Shown: in pieces, positions 20,197 to 29,595 of the stretch
Layout of the letters: the number at the start of each line of letters is the position of its first letter
Numbering within the stretch: the stretch's first letter is position 1
Assembly (NCBI GenBank): GCA_017512425.1
Contig: JAFWGI010000009.1
Span: 1-64,000, forward strand
From: Hyphomicrobium sp.
GTDB lineage: Bacteria; Pseudomonadota; Alphaproteobacteria; Rhizobiales; Hyphomicrobiaceae
Length of the DNA stretch: 64,000 nt
Direction: 5' to 3'
Notes under the pieces: model-generated
What the model was told of the DNA's origin: nothing
Database searches by the model: none
The model's input: only the letters and a program-made list of their open reading frames with translations
Program-made: the position numbers and the translations under genes

Positions 20197-21102
20197 ATGG
20201 GATCGGGCCACGATCACGACCACGGCACATCAACGGCAAGCGCGACAGCGCTGACACGCGCGCTCGTTTTGACCGGCGGCTTTTTGATCGTCGAAGTCAT
20301 CGCCGGTATTTTAACGAACAGTCTCGCGTTGCTATCAGACGCCGCGCATATGCTGACAGACACCGCCGGCATCGCGATTGCGCTGGCCGCCATAAAAATC
20401 GGGGAACGGCCCGCCGACAGTCGACGGACGTTCGGCTACCGGCGTTTTGAAATCCTCGCCGCGGCACTCAATTCGATCCTACTGTTTCTCGCCGCAGCCT
20501 ACATTCTGTACGAAGCTTGGCGGCGGCTTATCGAACCATCCGAAATTGACTCATTGCCGATGCTCGCGGTCGCGTTCACTGGACTGCTCGTGAACATCGC
20601 CGCGATGCGCATCCTGGCGCCCGGGAAAGATGTCAGCCTTAACGTCAAAGGCGCCTACCTTGAAGTCTGGAGCGACATGCTCGGCTCGGTCGGCGTCATG
20701 CTCGCGGCAATCGTCATCTATCTGACAGAATGGACCTGGGTTGATGCGGTGGTTGCCGTTGGCATCGGGCTGTGGGTGGTGCCACGCACCTGGAAACTTT
20801 TCAGCGAAACAATGAACGTGCTGCTTGAAGGCGTACCGGACGGGATCGATCTCGAAGCGGTCGCGACAGACCTCAGAACGACACCCGGCGTTGCCGATAT
20901 CCACGACCTACACGTCTGGGCGCTGACGAGCAATCAACCGTCGTTATCGGTGCATATCGTTCTATCCGACGGCGCCGATGCAGACGTGACGCGCAACGCT
21001 GCTGCGGAACGCCTCGCGGATCGTTTCCACATAGAACACGTGACGATCCAAACCGAAAAGTTCGACTGCCGCGATGGCAACGAACACCACGGCTTGCATT
21101 GA
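20197..21102 (+). CDS. CDF family cation efflux transporter
   Basis: A 301-residue inner-membrane metal/proton antiporter of the cation diffusion facilitator type (ZitB/CzcD group). It has a His-rich start GSGHDHDHG and six membrane helices. The zinc site motifs are in LALLSDAAHMLTDTAGIAIA and LEVWSDMLGSVGVMLAA, both with the HxxxD/DxxxD pattern. The cytoplasmic C-terminal domain ends DIHDLHVWALTSNQPSLSVH. GGAGAGGGCGGC precedes the ATG. A second, clearly related CDF lies at 56474-57391 in the metal cluster. Confidence 0.93.
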   Translation: MGSGHDHDHGTSTASATALTRALVLTGGFLIVEVIAGILTNSLALLSDAAHMLTDTAGIAIALAAIKIGERPADSRRTFGYRRFEILAAALNSILLFLAAAYILYEAWRRLIEPSEIDSLPMLAVAFTGLLVNIAAMRILAPGKDVSLNVKGAYLEVWSDMLGSVGVMLAAIVIYLTEWTWVDAVVAVGIGLWVVPRTWKLFSETMNVLLEGVPDGIDLEAVATDLRTTPGVADIHDLHVWALTSNQPSLSVHIVLSDGADADVTRNAAAERLADRFHIEHVTIQTEKFDCRDGNEHHGLH

Positions 21103-21411
21103 GCGTCATATAAATTGGCGCACCCCGGCAGCGATCGAAATCCCTGCGCCGTCATCGCCCGACATACGCTGCGCAACAGCGCAGCTGCGCCCACAAATGC
21201 GCGTTGCGAAACAAAAAGCCCTTTCCCCGGCAATATTCAGACACGTTCGCACGTAACGGCGCAATGATCGCCGCGCAAGGTCTTATCACCGCTCACCGGA
21301 GAAGACGTCGCGCCCCCGCGAGTCAACACCCATCGCCGGGGCGGGGACGCCTGCGTAAATCGTTTGGTTTCTGATCGTCCGTTCTCGAACTCTACAGCTG
21401 AGGTCGCCCAC

Positions 21412-22518
21412 ATGCCGGCATGCAGACAAAACGGGACTGTACTGTCATTCGCGCTCTTGCTCTGTGTGACAAGCGCGACGCCAAACTTCGCGGCAGATCG
21501 CGCAGACAATCGCAATGTCGCGCTTACCGTTACCGTCGATACCGTACGAGCGAGCCAGATTTCCGGCACCATTTTCGGAACCGGCACGGTCGCCGCATGG
21601 CGCGAAATGCCGATCAGCTCCGAAGTCAATGGGCTTGCAATCGTCGAGATGCACGCCGATGAAGGCGACACGGTCGAAAAAGGCCAAGTTCTGGCGCGGC
21701 TCAAGCAAGACGTTCTCCTAGCGCAGGTCGCTCAGCACGAAGCAGCCGTCGCGGAGACAGAGGCTGTTCTCGCCAATGCTCTGTCCGATCAGAGCCGAGC
21801 CCATGCAGTCGCTGGCGGCGTCCTAAGCCAGCGAGTCATCGAGCAACGCGAAACTCTGGTTAAAACAACGACGGCTAAACTTGCATCCGCGCGGGCGCTT
21901 GTCGAGGAAACGAAGGCCAGGCTGGCGCAGACGGAAATCCTCGCGCCTTCGAGCGGTGTCCTGGCGACCCGCACTGCCACACTCGGGCAGATTGTTCAGA
22001 CCGGCACCGAATTGTTTCGCCTCATCCAGGACGGACGGATTGAAGTCAATGCGCTGGTCCCAGAAGCGGACATTTTCAAGATTTTTCCGCATCAGTCCGC
22101 GCGCATAACAGACCCGACGGGACGTGTGTCGCACGGCTCAGTGCGAATAGTGGCACCCGTGATCGACGCGAAGACCCGCTTGGGTACGGTTCGCGTCGCA
22201 CTATCCGCGGATACAGAATTGAAGCCCGGCATGTTCGTCCGCGTCGAAATCGAGACCGGTGGCATGGCAGCGCTGACGGTTCCGCTCAAAGCTCTGATTT
22301 GGCGCGACGGAAAGGCGGCCGTGTTCACCGTGAGCGACACCGGAACCGCGATCCTCAAGTCGGTCATCGCTGGCCGCAAGATCAGTTCCGCCATCGAAAT
22401 CATGCAAGGACTTTCCGTAGGCGATCGCATCGTCGTCGACGGCGCGGGGCTTTTGACCGATGGCGAGAAGGTCCGATCCAGCGTCGCCTCCATTCAGGCC
22501 CTAACGGAAATGCCATGA
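21412..22518 (+). CDS. RND efflux periplasmic adaptor subunit
   Basis: A 368-residue membrane fusion protein. The signal peptide is near residues 8-28 (VLSFALLLCVTSATPNFAAD). The biotinyl-lipoyl halves are LAIVEMHADEGDTVEKGQVL and ILAPSSGVLATRTATLGQIV, separated by a coiled-coil hairpin (about 100-160). A beta-barrel part follows. It bridges the inner-membrane pump encoded next to an outer-membrane channel, and no TolC-like gene lies nearby. Its TGA overlaps the ATG of the pump gene (ATGA). Confidence 0.93.
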   Translation: MPACRQNGTVLSFALLLCVTSATPNFAADRADNRNVALTVTVDTVRASQISGTIFGTGTVAAWREMPISSEVNGLAIVEMHADEGDTVEKGQVLARLKQDVLLAQVAQHEAAVAETEAVLANALSDQSRAHAVAGGVLSQRVIEQRETLVKTTTAKLASARALVEETKARLAQTEILAPSSGVLATRTATLGQIVQTGTELFRLIQDGRIEVNALVPEADIFKIFPHQSARITDPTGRVSHGSVRIVAPVIDAKTRLGTVRVALSADTELKPGMFVRVEIETGGMAALTVPLKALIWRDGKAAVFTVSDTGTAILKSVIAGRKISSAIEIMQGLSVGDRIVVDGAGLLTDGEKVRSSVASIQALTEMP

Positions 22519-25500
22519 ACCAGATCTCTGCCTGGTCCATCCGAAATCCGGTACCCACAGTTATTCTGTTCCTGTTCCTTTTGCTCGCCGGACTCGTAGG
22601 CTTCGCAAACCTGCGCATCAACGACATGCCTGACTTCGATATCCCAACTGTTACCGTCAGTGTCAGCAGGGCAGGCGCTGCGCCGACCGAAATGGAAACG
22701 CAAGTCACACGCCTTATTGAAGATAGCGTCGCCGGACTCGGCAACGTCCAGAGCATCGTGTCGGCGGTCAACGAGGGCATTTCTACGACGAGTGTCGAGT
22801 TTGCCATTGGCACAAACATCGACCGCGCGACCGATGACGTTCGCAACGCCATCGATTTCATTCGCCCGAACTTGCCGGCCGACGTTGTCGCGCCGACCGT
22901 GCAGCGGGTCGACGCGACCGGTCAGCCGATCCTGACATTCATTGTCGACTCCGCGATGCCCCCGGACAGCCTGAGCTGGTTCATCGACAACGACGTCGCG
23001 AAGGCCGTTCTGTCAGTGCGAGGCGTTTCAAAGATCGAGCGATCGGGAGGCGTGGATCAGGAGATTCGTGTGCGTCTCGATCCCGATCGGATGATGGCCC
23101 TCGGCATCACGGCTTATGAAATCTCCGAACAGGTGAAGGCACAGAATGTCAACCAGCCCGGCGGGCGCGTTACACTCGGTCATGGCGAACAAGCCTTGAG
23201 AGCTGTCGGCAGCGCCAGAGATGTCGAAACGCTCGCGCAAACGCGACTGAGCTTAAGAAGCGGACACAGCGTAAAGTTGCTGGAACTCGGCATCGTAGAA
23301 AAGTCTTGGGCGGAGCCACGTCAACGCGCGCGCTTCGACGACAAAGAGGTCATCGGCTTCAGCGTCTACCGTTCCGTGGGGACTGGCGAGGTTCAAGTAA
23401 CGCAAGCGGTACGAGCAAAGGTCTCCGCCTTCGCCGCCGAGCATCCGGACGTTGCGATCCGGGAGGTGATCACGTCAACCGATGATGTTCTTGAAGGATA
23501 CGCCGCGGCGATTGAAGCGCTTCTGATCGGCGCAGCACTCGCGGTGTTGGTGGTCTGGCTCTTCCTGCGCGACATTCGCGCCACGCTCATTTCAAGCGTT
23601 GCTCTGCCGCTTTCTCTGTTGCCGACATTCGGCGTCATGTTCGTGCTCAATGAGTCGCTGAATACCCTCACGCTGCTCGGCCTCGCACTGGTCGTCGGCA
23701 TTCTGGTCGACGATGCGATCGTGGAGATCGAGAATATCGTACGGCACATGCGCCAATCGGGCAAGACCGCTTACGAGGCAGCGATGGAGGCAGCCGACGA
23801 AATCGGACTTGCGGTGGTTGCCACGACATTTTCCATCATCGCAGTATTCATGCCTGTCGGCTTCATGCCTGGAATTGCCGGTCAGGCCTTTAAGGCATTC
23901 GGTATTGCAGTCTGCACGTCGGTGTTCTTCTCTCTCGTCGTTGCGCGCATGCTGACGCCCTTGATGGGCGCGTGTTTCATGAAGCCGCATAACCCGGAGA
24001 CAGATGAAGCAATCTGGGTGCCCCCCTATCTTCGCTTTCTGCGATGGACGTTGAGATGGCGATGGTTGACGGCATTTGCGGGGATTGCATTTTTCGCTGG
24101 CTCGACAAGCCTGATTTCTCGACTACCGACCGACTTCCTACCAGCTGCCGACAAAGGACAGTCTGTCCTTGCGATCGAACTGGCACCCGGCGCCAGCCTC
24201 GCGGACACCGATGCTGCCGCTAAACGAGCGATCGATATTCTCAAGGCGCGGCCAGAGGTCGTATCTGTCTATGCGGCTTTGGGAACGCGAACGAGGACAG
24301 GCGGCATTGGCGGCGAAAGCTCTTCGGGAGAAGTGCGCAAGGCGATCTTGACCGTCCACCTCAAGGCGCGTCGTGCCCGGCGGCTCTCGCAGCAGCAGTT
24401 CGAACGATCGGTCTCACCCGCGCTTGCGGACATTCCAGGCGTCCGAGTACGGTTCGGTGCTGACGGCAGCTCCGGCGCCAAGATTCAAGTCGCGCTCAAA
24501 AGTGACGATGCGGAAATGCTATCGCGAGCGGTATCCTCTATCACGCGCGAGATGCAGGAAACCTCGGGCTTCCAGAATGCCGGCTCGACGGCCAGCCTCG
24601 CACGGCCCGAAATACAGATCGCACTGAAGCCCGATAAGGCGGCGATGCTCGGCATTTCAACCGAGACCATCGCACAGACTGTCAGCGTCGCCACGCTCGG
24701 CAACGCCGATCAGAACCTGCCGAAATTCAACCTCGATGATCGTCAAATCCCGATCCGCGTCATGCTTGAGGAGGGCGCTAGGTCGGATCTCTCACGAATA
24801 CTTAGCCTGCACGTCCCAACACCCCGCGGAAGCGTTCCGCTGTCGTCCGTCGCAGATGTCGCGCTCGGCGCGGGACCCAATCAAATCGACCGCATTGATC
24901 GCAGCCGAAGCGCAACCGTCGAGGCCGAACTCGAAGGCATCACCACCGGTGAAGCCGAGGAGCTGCTGTCGACGCTGCCGACGATAAAAGCGCTTCCGCC
25001 CGGCGTAGCGCGCCAAGCGGCAGGCGACACGGAAAACATGGAAGAGTTGATCAGTGGTTTCATGCTTGCGATCGGTTCCGGCATCGTTTTGCTATTCCTC
25101 GTCATGACGCTCTTGTTCAACAATTTCATGCAGCCCGTCACGATTCTCAGCGCGCTGCCGCTATCGCTCGGAGGCGCATTTGGACTGATGGTCGCCACTG
25201 GCACCGCGCTATCGATGCCAGCCCTCGTTGGCATCCTGATGCTGATGGGTATCGCCGCCAAAAACTCGATCCTGCTCGTCGAATACGCGATAACGGCGCG
25301 GCGCGAACAAGCTCTCGATCGAAACGCCGCGCTCGTCGACGCAGCCCGCAAGCGCGCTCGGCCGATCGTGATGACCACGCTCGCAATGGGCGCGGGTATG
25401 ATGCCTCTGGCACTCGGCATCGGCGCCGACGCCGAGTTCCGGGCGCCGATGGCAATAGCAGTGATTGGCGGGCTCCTGAGTTCGACGGCGCTGAGTCTTA

Positions 25501-25589
25501 TCTACGTTCCCGCCATCTTCACCATCATGGACGATCTCGATCTCTGGGCGCGCAAGAGCCTTGGCCGACTGGTTCAAAGCCCCCGGTAG
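22515..25589 (+). CDS. RND efflux permease, HAE-1/AcrB type
   Basis: A 1024-residue proton-driven pump of the inner membrane. It begins NQISAWSIRNPVPTVILFLF, typical for the family. The periplasmic porter domains come after the first helix. The central membrane block has GILVDDAIVEIENIVRHMR, with the Asp pair of the proton relay, and GLAVVATTFSIIAVFMPVGF. The second half repeats the pattern (LVGILMLMGIAAKNSILLVE). The length is normal and no break is seen. It is coupled to the adaptor gene by a four-base overlap. The substrates are unknown; the two-component system at 28.9 kb is a candidate regulator by proximity only. Confidence 0.95.
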   Translation: MNQISAWSIRNPVPTVILFLFLLLAGLVGFANLRINDMPDFDIPTVTVSVSRAGAAPTEMETQVTRLIEDSVAGLGNVQSIVSAVNEGISTTSVEFAIGTNIDRATDDVRNAIDFIRPNLPADVVAPTVQRVDATGQPILTFIVDSAMPPDSLSWFIDNDVAKAVLSVRGVSKIERSGGVDQEIRVRLDPDRMMALGITAYEISEQVKAQNVNQPGGRVTLGHGEQALRAVGSARDVETLAQTRLSLRSGHSVKLLELGIVEKSWAEPRQRARFDDKEVIGFSVYRSVGTGEVQVTQAVRAKVSAFAAEHPDVAIREVITSTDDVLEGYAAAIEALLIGAALAVLVVWLFLRDIRATLISSVALPLSLLPTFGVMFVLNESLNTLTLLGLALVVGILVDDAIVEIENIVRHMRQSGKTAYEAAMEAADEIGLAVVATTFSIIAVFMPVGFMPGIAGQAFKAFGIAVCTSVFFSLVVARMLTPLMGACFMKPHNPETDEAIWVPPYLRFLRWTLRWRWLTAFAGIAFFAGSTSLISRLPTDFLPAADKGQSVLAIELAPGASLADTDAAAKRAIDILKARPEVVSVYAALGTRTRTGGIGGESSSGEVRKAILTVHLKARRARRLSQQQFERSVSPALADIPGVRVRFGADGSSGAKIQVALKSDDAEMLSRAVSSITREMQETSGFQNAGSTASLARPEIQIALKPDKAAMLGISTETIAQTVSVATLGNADQNLPKFNLDDRQIPIRVMLEEGARSDLSRILSLHVPTPRGSVPLSSVADVALGAGPNQIDRIDRSRSATVEAELEGITTGEAEELLSTLPTIKALPPGVARQAAGDTENMEELISGFMLAIGSGIVLLFLVMTLLFNNFMQPVTILSALPLSLGGAFGLMVATGTALSMPALVGILMLMGIAAKNSILLVEYAITARREQALDRNAALVDAARKRARPIVMTTLAMGAGMMPLALGIGADAEFRAPMAIAVIGGLLSSTALSLIYVPAIFTIMDDLDLWARKSLGRLVQSPR

Positions 25590-25749
25590 CAAGTGCCGGA
25601 CGCGCGGTAGCGGCTCCGAAACGCCGCTTTTGTTTGCGCCGACTGAAGACCAATCTCGATCCGCCGGCACCTGCTGGTTCCAGACAAACGCCAAGCAACT
25701 GAGAGCCATTTGGCCTCAAATCCAATAAGCGCAAAGTGGCAACGTCGGG

Positions 25750-26190
25750 TTATGTTGCTTTGATATTGCGATCGGCCAAATCGGCCTTGTCGAGGGCCTG
25801 CTCGATCTTCACCATCGGGCATCCACGCCTGTCGAGCTCTACGTTCATGGTTTCGACCCGCTCGCGCTTAATGCGATAAGATCGCAAAGCGGGAATGCCG
25901 CTCCCCACTGGTCCAAACGTTCGCAGCCAAGCATCCTGAAGTGTGGATGGGAGAGCATTCTTCTGAAGGGCAGCGCTGCGTTGCAACGCCTTCATTTGCG
26001 AAATCTCCTCCATGATCGTTTGCTCAAGCCGAGCGCACGTGGCTCGAAGCTCGTCTTTCGACACGACGGATTGGCGTCGATCTCTGAGGCGGCTTGCCTC
26101 TGCGTTGAGCAGAGGCACGTTGTTTGATGGCGCGCACGCTGCAAGGCCGTCGAGCAATACAAGCAGACACGTTATCCTGGACACACGCAT
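25750..26190 (-). CDS. putative lipoprotein, unknown function
   Basis: A 146-residue protein with an N-terminal lipobox-like signal (VLLDGLAACAPSNN) and a helical, charged body with heptad-like pattern (RATCARLEQTIMEEISQMKA). I do not recognise the family. It sits between the RND pump (convergent) and the patatin-like lipoprotein (same strand, 115 bases away). Three predicted lipoproteins on this strand suggest an envelope-related group. Confidence 0.6.
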   Translation of the reverse strand: MRVSRITCLLVLLDGLAACAPSNNVPLLNAEASRLRDRRQSVVSKDELRATCARLEQTIMEEISQMKALQRSAALQKNALPSTLQDAWLRTFGPVGSGIPALRSYRIKRERVETMNVELDRRGCPMVKIEQALDKADLADRNIKAT

Positions 26191-26304
26191 TCATGATATC
26201 CTTGGCAAGCCTCACAACTCCAGTCGTCTGACCGTCCATCGCCAGCGACGGCCTTGCTGCAGATCTCTCGGCTGGTTCGGCGAGAGTTCCGGCGAAACGT
26301 GCGG

Positions 26305-27501
26305 CTATGGCGGAGGCGCTTTGGCCCAAGGATATCCACGCCTCGCCTCTTCATACCCGAGGTCAAAAAGCCGACGCATGTAGACCTTGTCGAAAGGCTC
26401 GTTGTATTTTCCGCCGAAGCTCTCCGGAATGGCTGCAAGCCGAAACGCGATACCAGCGGATTTTGCCCGGTAATAAAGGTGATTCACGTCGCCGCGCGCC
26501 TGGTTCTTGATGAGCGTGCCAAGCGATCGGCTCGCAATGCTAAGGCTAGACGGCTTGATGGATTCCCACTCCGGTCCGATCTTGCCATTGCGAACGACGT
26601 AAAGATGCGCACGCGGGGGAGCAGATTTTTTCGCTTCGCCCTTGCTTGCGCCGGGCACAAAAAAAACCTGCTCCGTTATCCCTCCATCGGCGTGCATTTC
26701 TTCGTATTCGCGACCGTCAACGGTCACCTTGATAAGCACCGGCGGCAGAACGCCAGGGATCGCCGCGGACGCCAGCAAGATGCGCCGAAACAGCTCGACA
26801 CGATCCGAGTTCCGGCTTGCCGCGATCGCGCCAAGGTTCCAAATCACCTGGCGCTCGGCCTCGACATTGGTTGTCGCCACGAGCAGACGCCTTCCGCGCG
26901 CGTGCTCCCGGGCCACTTCAGCGATCAGTTGACTGTTGACGTAGTGCGCCAGAAGTTTCTCAAGACCGCTCGCATCAATAAGCGACGGCCCGCCGAAGAC
27001 GGCCGAGAATAGCTGCGGTGTGCCGAGGTCGTTTGTTCGAAAGCGCGTATATATTTCCTCGAGCTTTCCATCGTAGGCCGGTCCGAGAAATACGAACGGC
27101 GCGGCGAGTGCACCGGTGCTGACGCCCGTTATGACATCGAAGCTCGGCCGGCCGCCGCTCGCCGTCCAGCCGACCAATACGCCTGCGCCGTAGGCGCCAT
27201 CACCGCCGCCGCCTGACAGAGCCAGGTAGGTCCGTAACGGCTGTTCTTCGCCGCGCATAGCGCTCGGCGAAACGGCAGCATCCGGAGCGTTCAGGTTGAT
27301 CGCGGCATCGATGTCCCGCGCGTCCGCGTCTCCCCACGTACGGATGTTAGGGTGGCCTGCCACTTGGGCCAGGTTGACGGACTTCTCTGGGACGGGTGTG
27401 TACGCGAGCGATGTCGCGCATCCGCCAACGGCGAGAGCCAACGTTAGGGCAAGCGCGCGAAAACGAGTAGCCGCGATGTTGATACGCGCACACCTGCGCA
27501 T
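26305..27501 (-). CDS. patatin-like phospholipase lipoprotein
   Basis: A 398-residue acyl hydrolase. The oxyanion hole motif is LSGGGGDGAYGAGVLVGW, the nucleophile serine lies in VITGVSTGALAAPF (GxSxG), and the catalytic Asp is in HADGGITEQVFF (DGG). The chosen start gives a lipoprotein signal ending in LALAVGGC, so it should be anchored in the envelope rather than secreted freely. The frame extends upstream to 27657 without a better start. It is likely to act on membrane lipids. Confidence 0.88.
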   Translation of the reverse strand: MRRCARINIAATRFRALALTLALAVGGCATSLAYTPVPEKSVNLAQVAGHPNIRTWGDADARDIDAAINLNAPDAAVSPSAMRGEEQPLRTYLALSGGGGDGAYGAGVLVGWTASGGRPSFDVITGVSTGALAAPFVFLGPAYDGKLEEIYTRFRTNDLGTPQLFSAVFGGPSLIDASGLEKLLAHYVNSQLIAEVAREHARGRRLLVATTNVEAERQVIWNLGAIAASRNSDRVELFRRILLASAAIPGVLPPVLIKVTVDGREYEEMHADGGITEQVFFVPGASKGEAKKSAPPRAHLYVVRNGKIGPEWESIKPSSLSIASRSLGTLIKNQARGDVNHLYYRAKSAGIAFRLAAIPESFGGKYNEPFDKVYMRRLFDLGYEEARRGYPWAKAPPP

Positions 27502-27718
27502 CGACTGTCGACAAACGTCTGTTTCATCGCGGTCGGTATGTAGCGAATTCAGCAATTGGGCACCTACCGGCATGAAGACGACATGACGCGATGTGGACGC
27601 ACCTGAGCCGTTGCTTCCGACGTACGCTGAAAGCGGGCGGCCCTCGGCAGCCATCACATGGGTTAGAAAGTGCCGGCCTTAACGACGGCACAATCGCTAT
27701 CTCGGTAGAGACCGGCCT

Positions 27719-28573
27719 CTATTGCGAAGCGCGTTTGGCACCGCTATCGGTCCATTCAGGTGGCAGTCCGATCTGCCCGCCGACAAAACCTGCGATACCC
27801 GGCGACCGCCCATAGTTTTCGCAAGCAGCGTATTTCGGGGCAAAACCCATCGTAGAGTTGATCTTTTGCCAGGACGGCAAGTCGATGCCCCCCACACCGC
27901 CGTTGCCGAACGGAGTCTCACCTTTGACGAGCAGGAGGCCAAAATCCTCTCCGAATTTTTCCGCCATATCGTACGCGTCGCTCGCCTTCGAAACCTTGGG
28001 CGAACTGAAGAGAGCGGTCGCGCCCCTCGCCCAAATCATTGCCGCTTGCTGCTGACCCAGAGGGTCGATGGCCTCGGCTTCAATTGAGAGATGGCCCAGT
28101 CCGATTGGGACGCGAGGTGTTGGAAGTGGCACGCCGACATCTACGAAGTTCATACCAATGGATGCAGCGACAGATACGCCGGCCGCAATCTCGTCGGTCT
28201 CGGTTGCTTGAGTGACGGAAGCACGCACGGTCAAATCAGCAGGCTCGTACGGCATAACGACTTTGAAGCGGTCACTGAGATTGATGCAGAGCGCGCGATC
28301 AACGGCATTCGCGACCAGTTCACGATGTGCGTTGGTGAGCTTCGGCGCGACTTCAGGAGTGAAGACCGTCGATTGGATGTTGATTGTCTTCGCTGCCAGC
28401 ACCTGTTCTTTCTTGACGTGGATACGAGACTTCGTGACCAAGCCATCTGAAGGAGCCATCGAGTCGTACGAAGACAGGCCAACGCCTTGCACGAGGGGAG
28501 CAGTCGCACACGCGTGCAGCACGCTGGTCGCGGCTATCGCGGCTAGGTGCGCCAAACTAGTAGGTGTTCGCAT
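27719..28573 (-). CDS. DUF3313 family lipoprotein
   Basis: A 284-residue protein with a lipobox-like N-terminus (AATSVLHACATAP) and the DUF3313 core (GLSSYDSMAPSDGLVTKS, later LTVRASVTQATETDEIAAG). The family is common in Gram-negative envelopes and has no settled function. GGAGGTG sits just before the ATG, so the start is good. The upstream 290 bases are shared with the divergent response regulator and contain a long inverted repeat. Confidence 0.8.
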   Translation of the reverse strand: MRTPTSLAHLAAIAATSVLHACATAPLVQGVGLSSYDSMAPSDGLVTKSRIHVKKEQVLAAKTINIQSTVFTPEVAPKLTNAHRELVANAVDRALCINLSDRFKVVMPYEPADLTVRASVTQATETDEIAAGVSVAASIGMNFVDVGVPLPTPRVPIGLGHLSIEAEAIDPLGQQQAAMIWARGATALFSSPKVSKASDAYDMAEKFGEDFGLLLVKGETPFGNGGVGGIDLPSWQKINSTMGFAPKYAACENYGRSPGIAGFVGGQIGLPPEWTDSGAKRASQ

Positions 28574-28744
28574 CGAACACCTCCGGCGCTGCCGCTCTCT
28601 CGGCTCCGTCGGCCGTAAACCGACTGGATCTTTTTAAAAAAAAGCGCATTTCGAACCCCCTTGTCATTCATGCTGGGCTATCGATAAAGCGCTCTCATGG
28701 CTCAAAATCAGGGCCTGCATTTCCGAAGATATCTGTCCGGCAGA

Positions 28745-28797
28745 TTTTTGTGTCGAAACATGTCTGGCAGGGCGACAGACAGCCTTCGACACAAAAA
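28745..28797. repeat. long interrupted inverted repeat in a divergent promoter region
   Basis: TTTTTGTGTCGAA (28745-28757) pairs perfectly with TTCGACACAAAAA (28785-28797). Inside it TGTCTG (28761-28766) pairs with CAGACA (28776-28781). The T-run comes first and the A-run last, the reverse of a rho-independent terminator. An operator or another regulatory structure between the DUF3313 gene and the response regulator gene is more likely. Confidence 0.65.
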
Positions 28798-28866
28798 AAT
28801 CCCGTGTCCCGCTGAAGCCTTGTTTACATCGATAGTCGCTAGGACACGGACTAACCAGATCCCGCC

Positions 28867-29595
28867 ATGAACACATACTCACCCCAGGTTCTCGTTGTTG
28901 ACGACGACGATGAGATTCGAAAGCTTCTCGCCCGGTACTTACGGGACCAGGGCTTTCGCGTCCTTCTCGCGTCAAAATGCGCGGAAGTGCGCGAGAGGAT
29001 AGTGACCAATCAAATTGACCTGATGATCCTTGACGTGATGCTTCCCGACGGATCGGGCCTGGACCTTTGTCGCGATCTGCGCGCGGCGAGATCTGACATA
29101 CCGATCATTCTACTCACCGCCTTGAAGGAAGACGTCGACCGCATCATCGGTCTCGAGATTGGCGCTGACGATTATCTGGCCAAGCCTTTTAATCCCCGTG
29201 AGCTCGTCGCCAGGATCCGCGCTGTCCTTCGTCGAGGGCGAACGTCCGGCGCTGAGCCTAACGCCGGCCTGCTTTATCATTTTGAAAGGTTCGTTGCCGA
29301 CGCCCACAGCCGCTCGGTTATCGACGCGAGTGGCAAAGAGATTTCACTCACCGGTGCTGAATTCGACCTGCTCATAACATTTCTGGATCGTCCCGGCCGT
29401 GTTCTTTCCCGGGATCAGCTCCTCGATCTGACGCGAGGAAACGACGGAGATGTTTTAGATCGTTCGATCGATGTGCTGGTCAGCCGCCTGCGTCGCAAGC
29501 TATCGGACGGCGAAGGCATCTCGATCTTTAAGACCGTCCGTAACGGTGGTTATCAGCTCATTGCGAAAGTTCGTATTCCGGATAAGCAGCGATGA
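28867..29595 (+). CDS. OmpR/PhoB family response regulator
   Basis: A 242-residue two-component regulator. The receiver domain has the acidic pocket DDDDEIRKLL, the phospho-Asp in LMILDVMLPDGSG and the Lys in YLAKPFNPRE. The C-terminal winged helix has LTGAEFDLLITFL and IDVLVSRLRRKL. It ends in an ATGA overlap with the sensor kinase gene, so the two form one operon. The targets are unknown; the nearby RND pump and envelope lipoproteins are candidates. Confidence 0.96.
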   Translation: MNTYSPQVLVVDDDDEIRKLLARYLRDQGFRVLLASKCAEVRERIVTNQIDLMILDVMLPDGSGLDLCRDLRAARSDIPIILLTALKEDVDRIIGLEIGADDYLAKPFNPRELVARIRAVLRRGRTSGAEPNAGLLYHFERFVADAHSRSVIDASGKEISLTGAEFDLLITFLDRPGRVLSRDQLLDLTRGNDGDVLDRSIDVLVSRLRRKLSDGEGISIFKTVRNGGYQLIAKVRIPDKQR

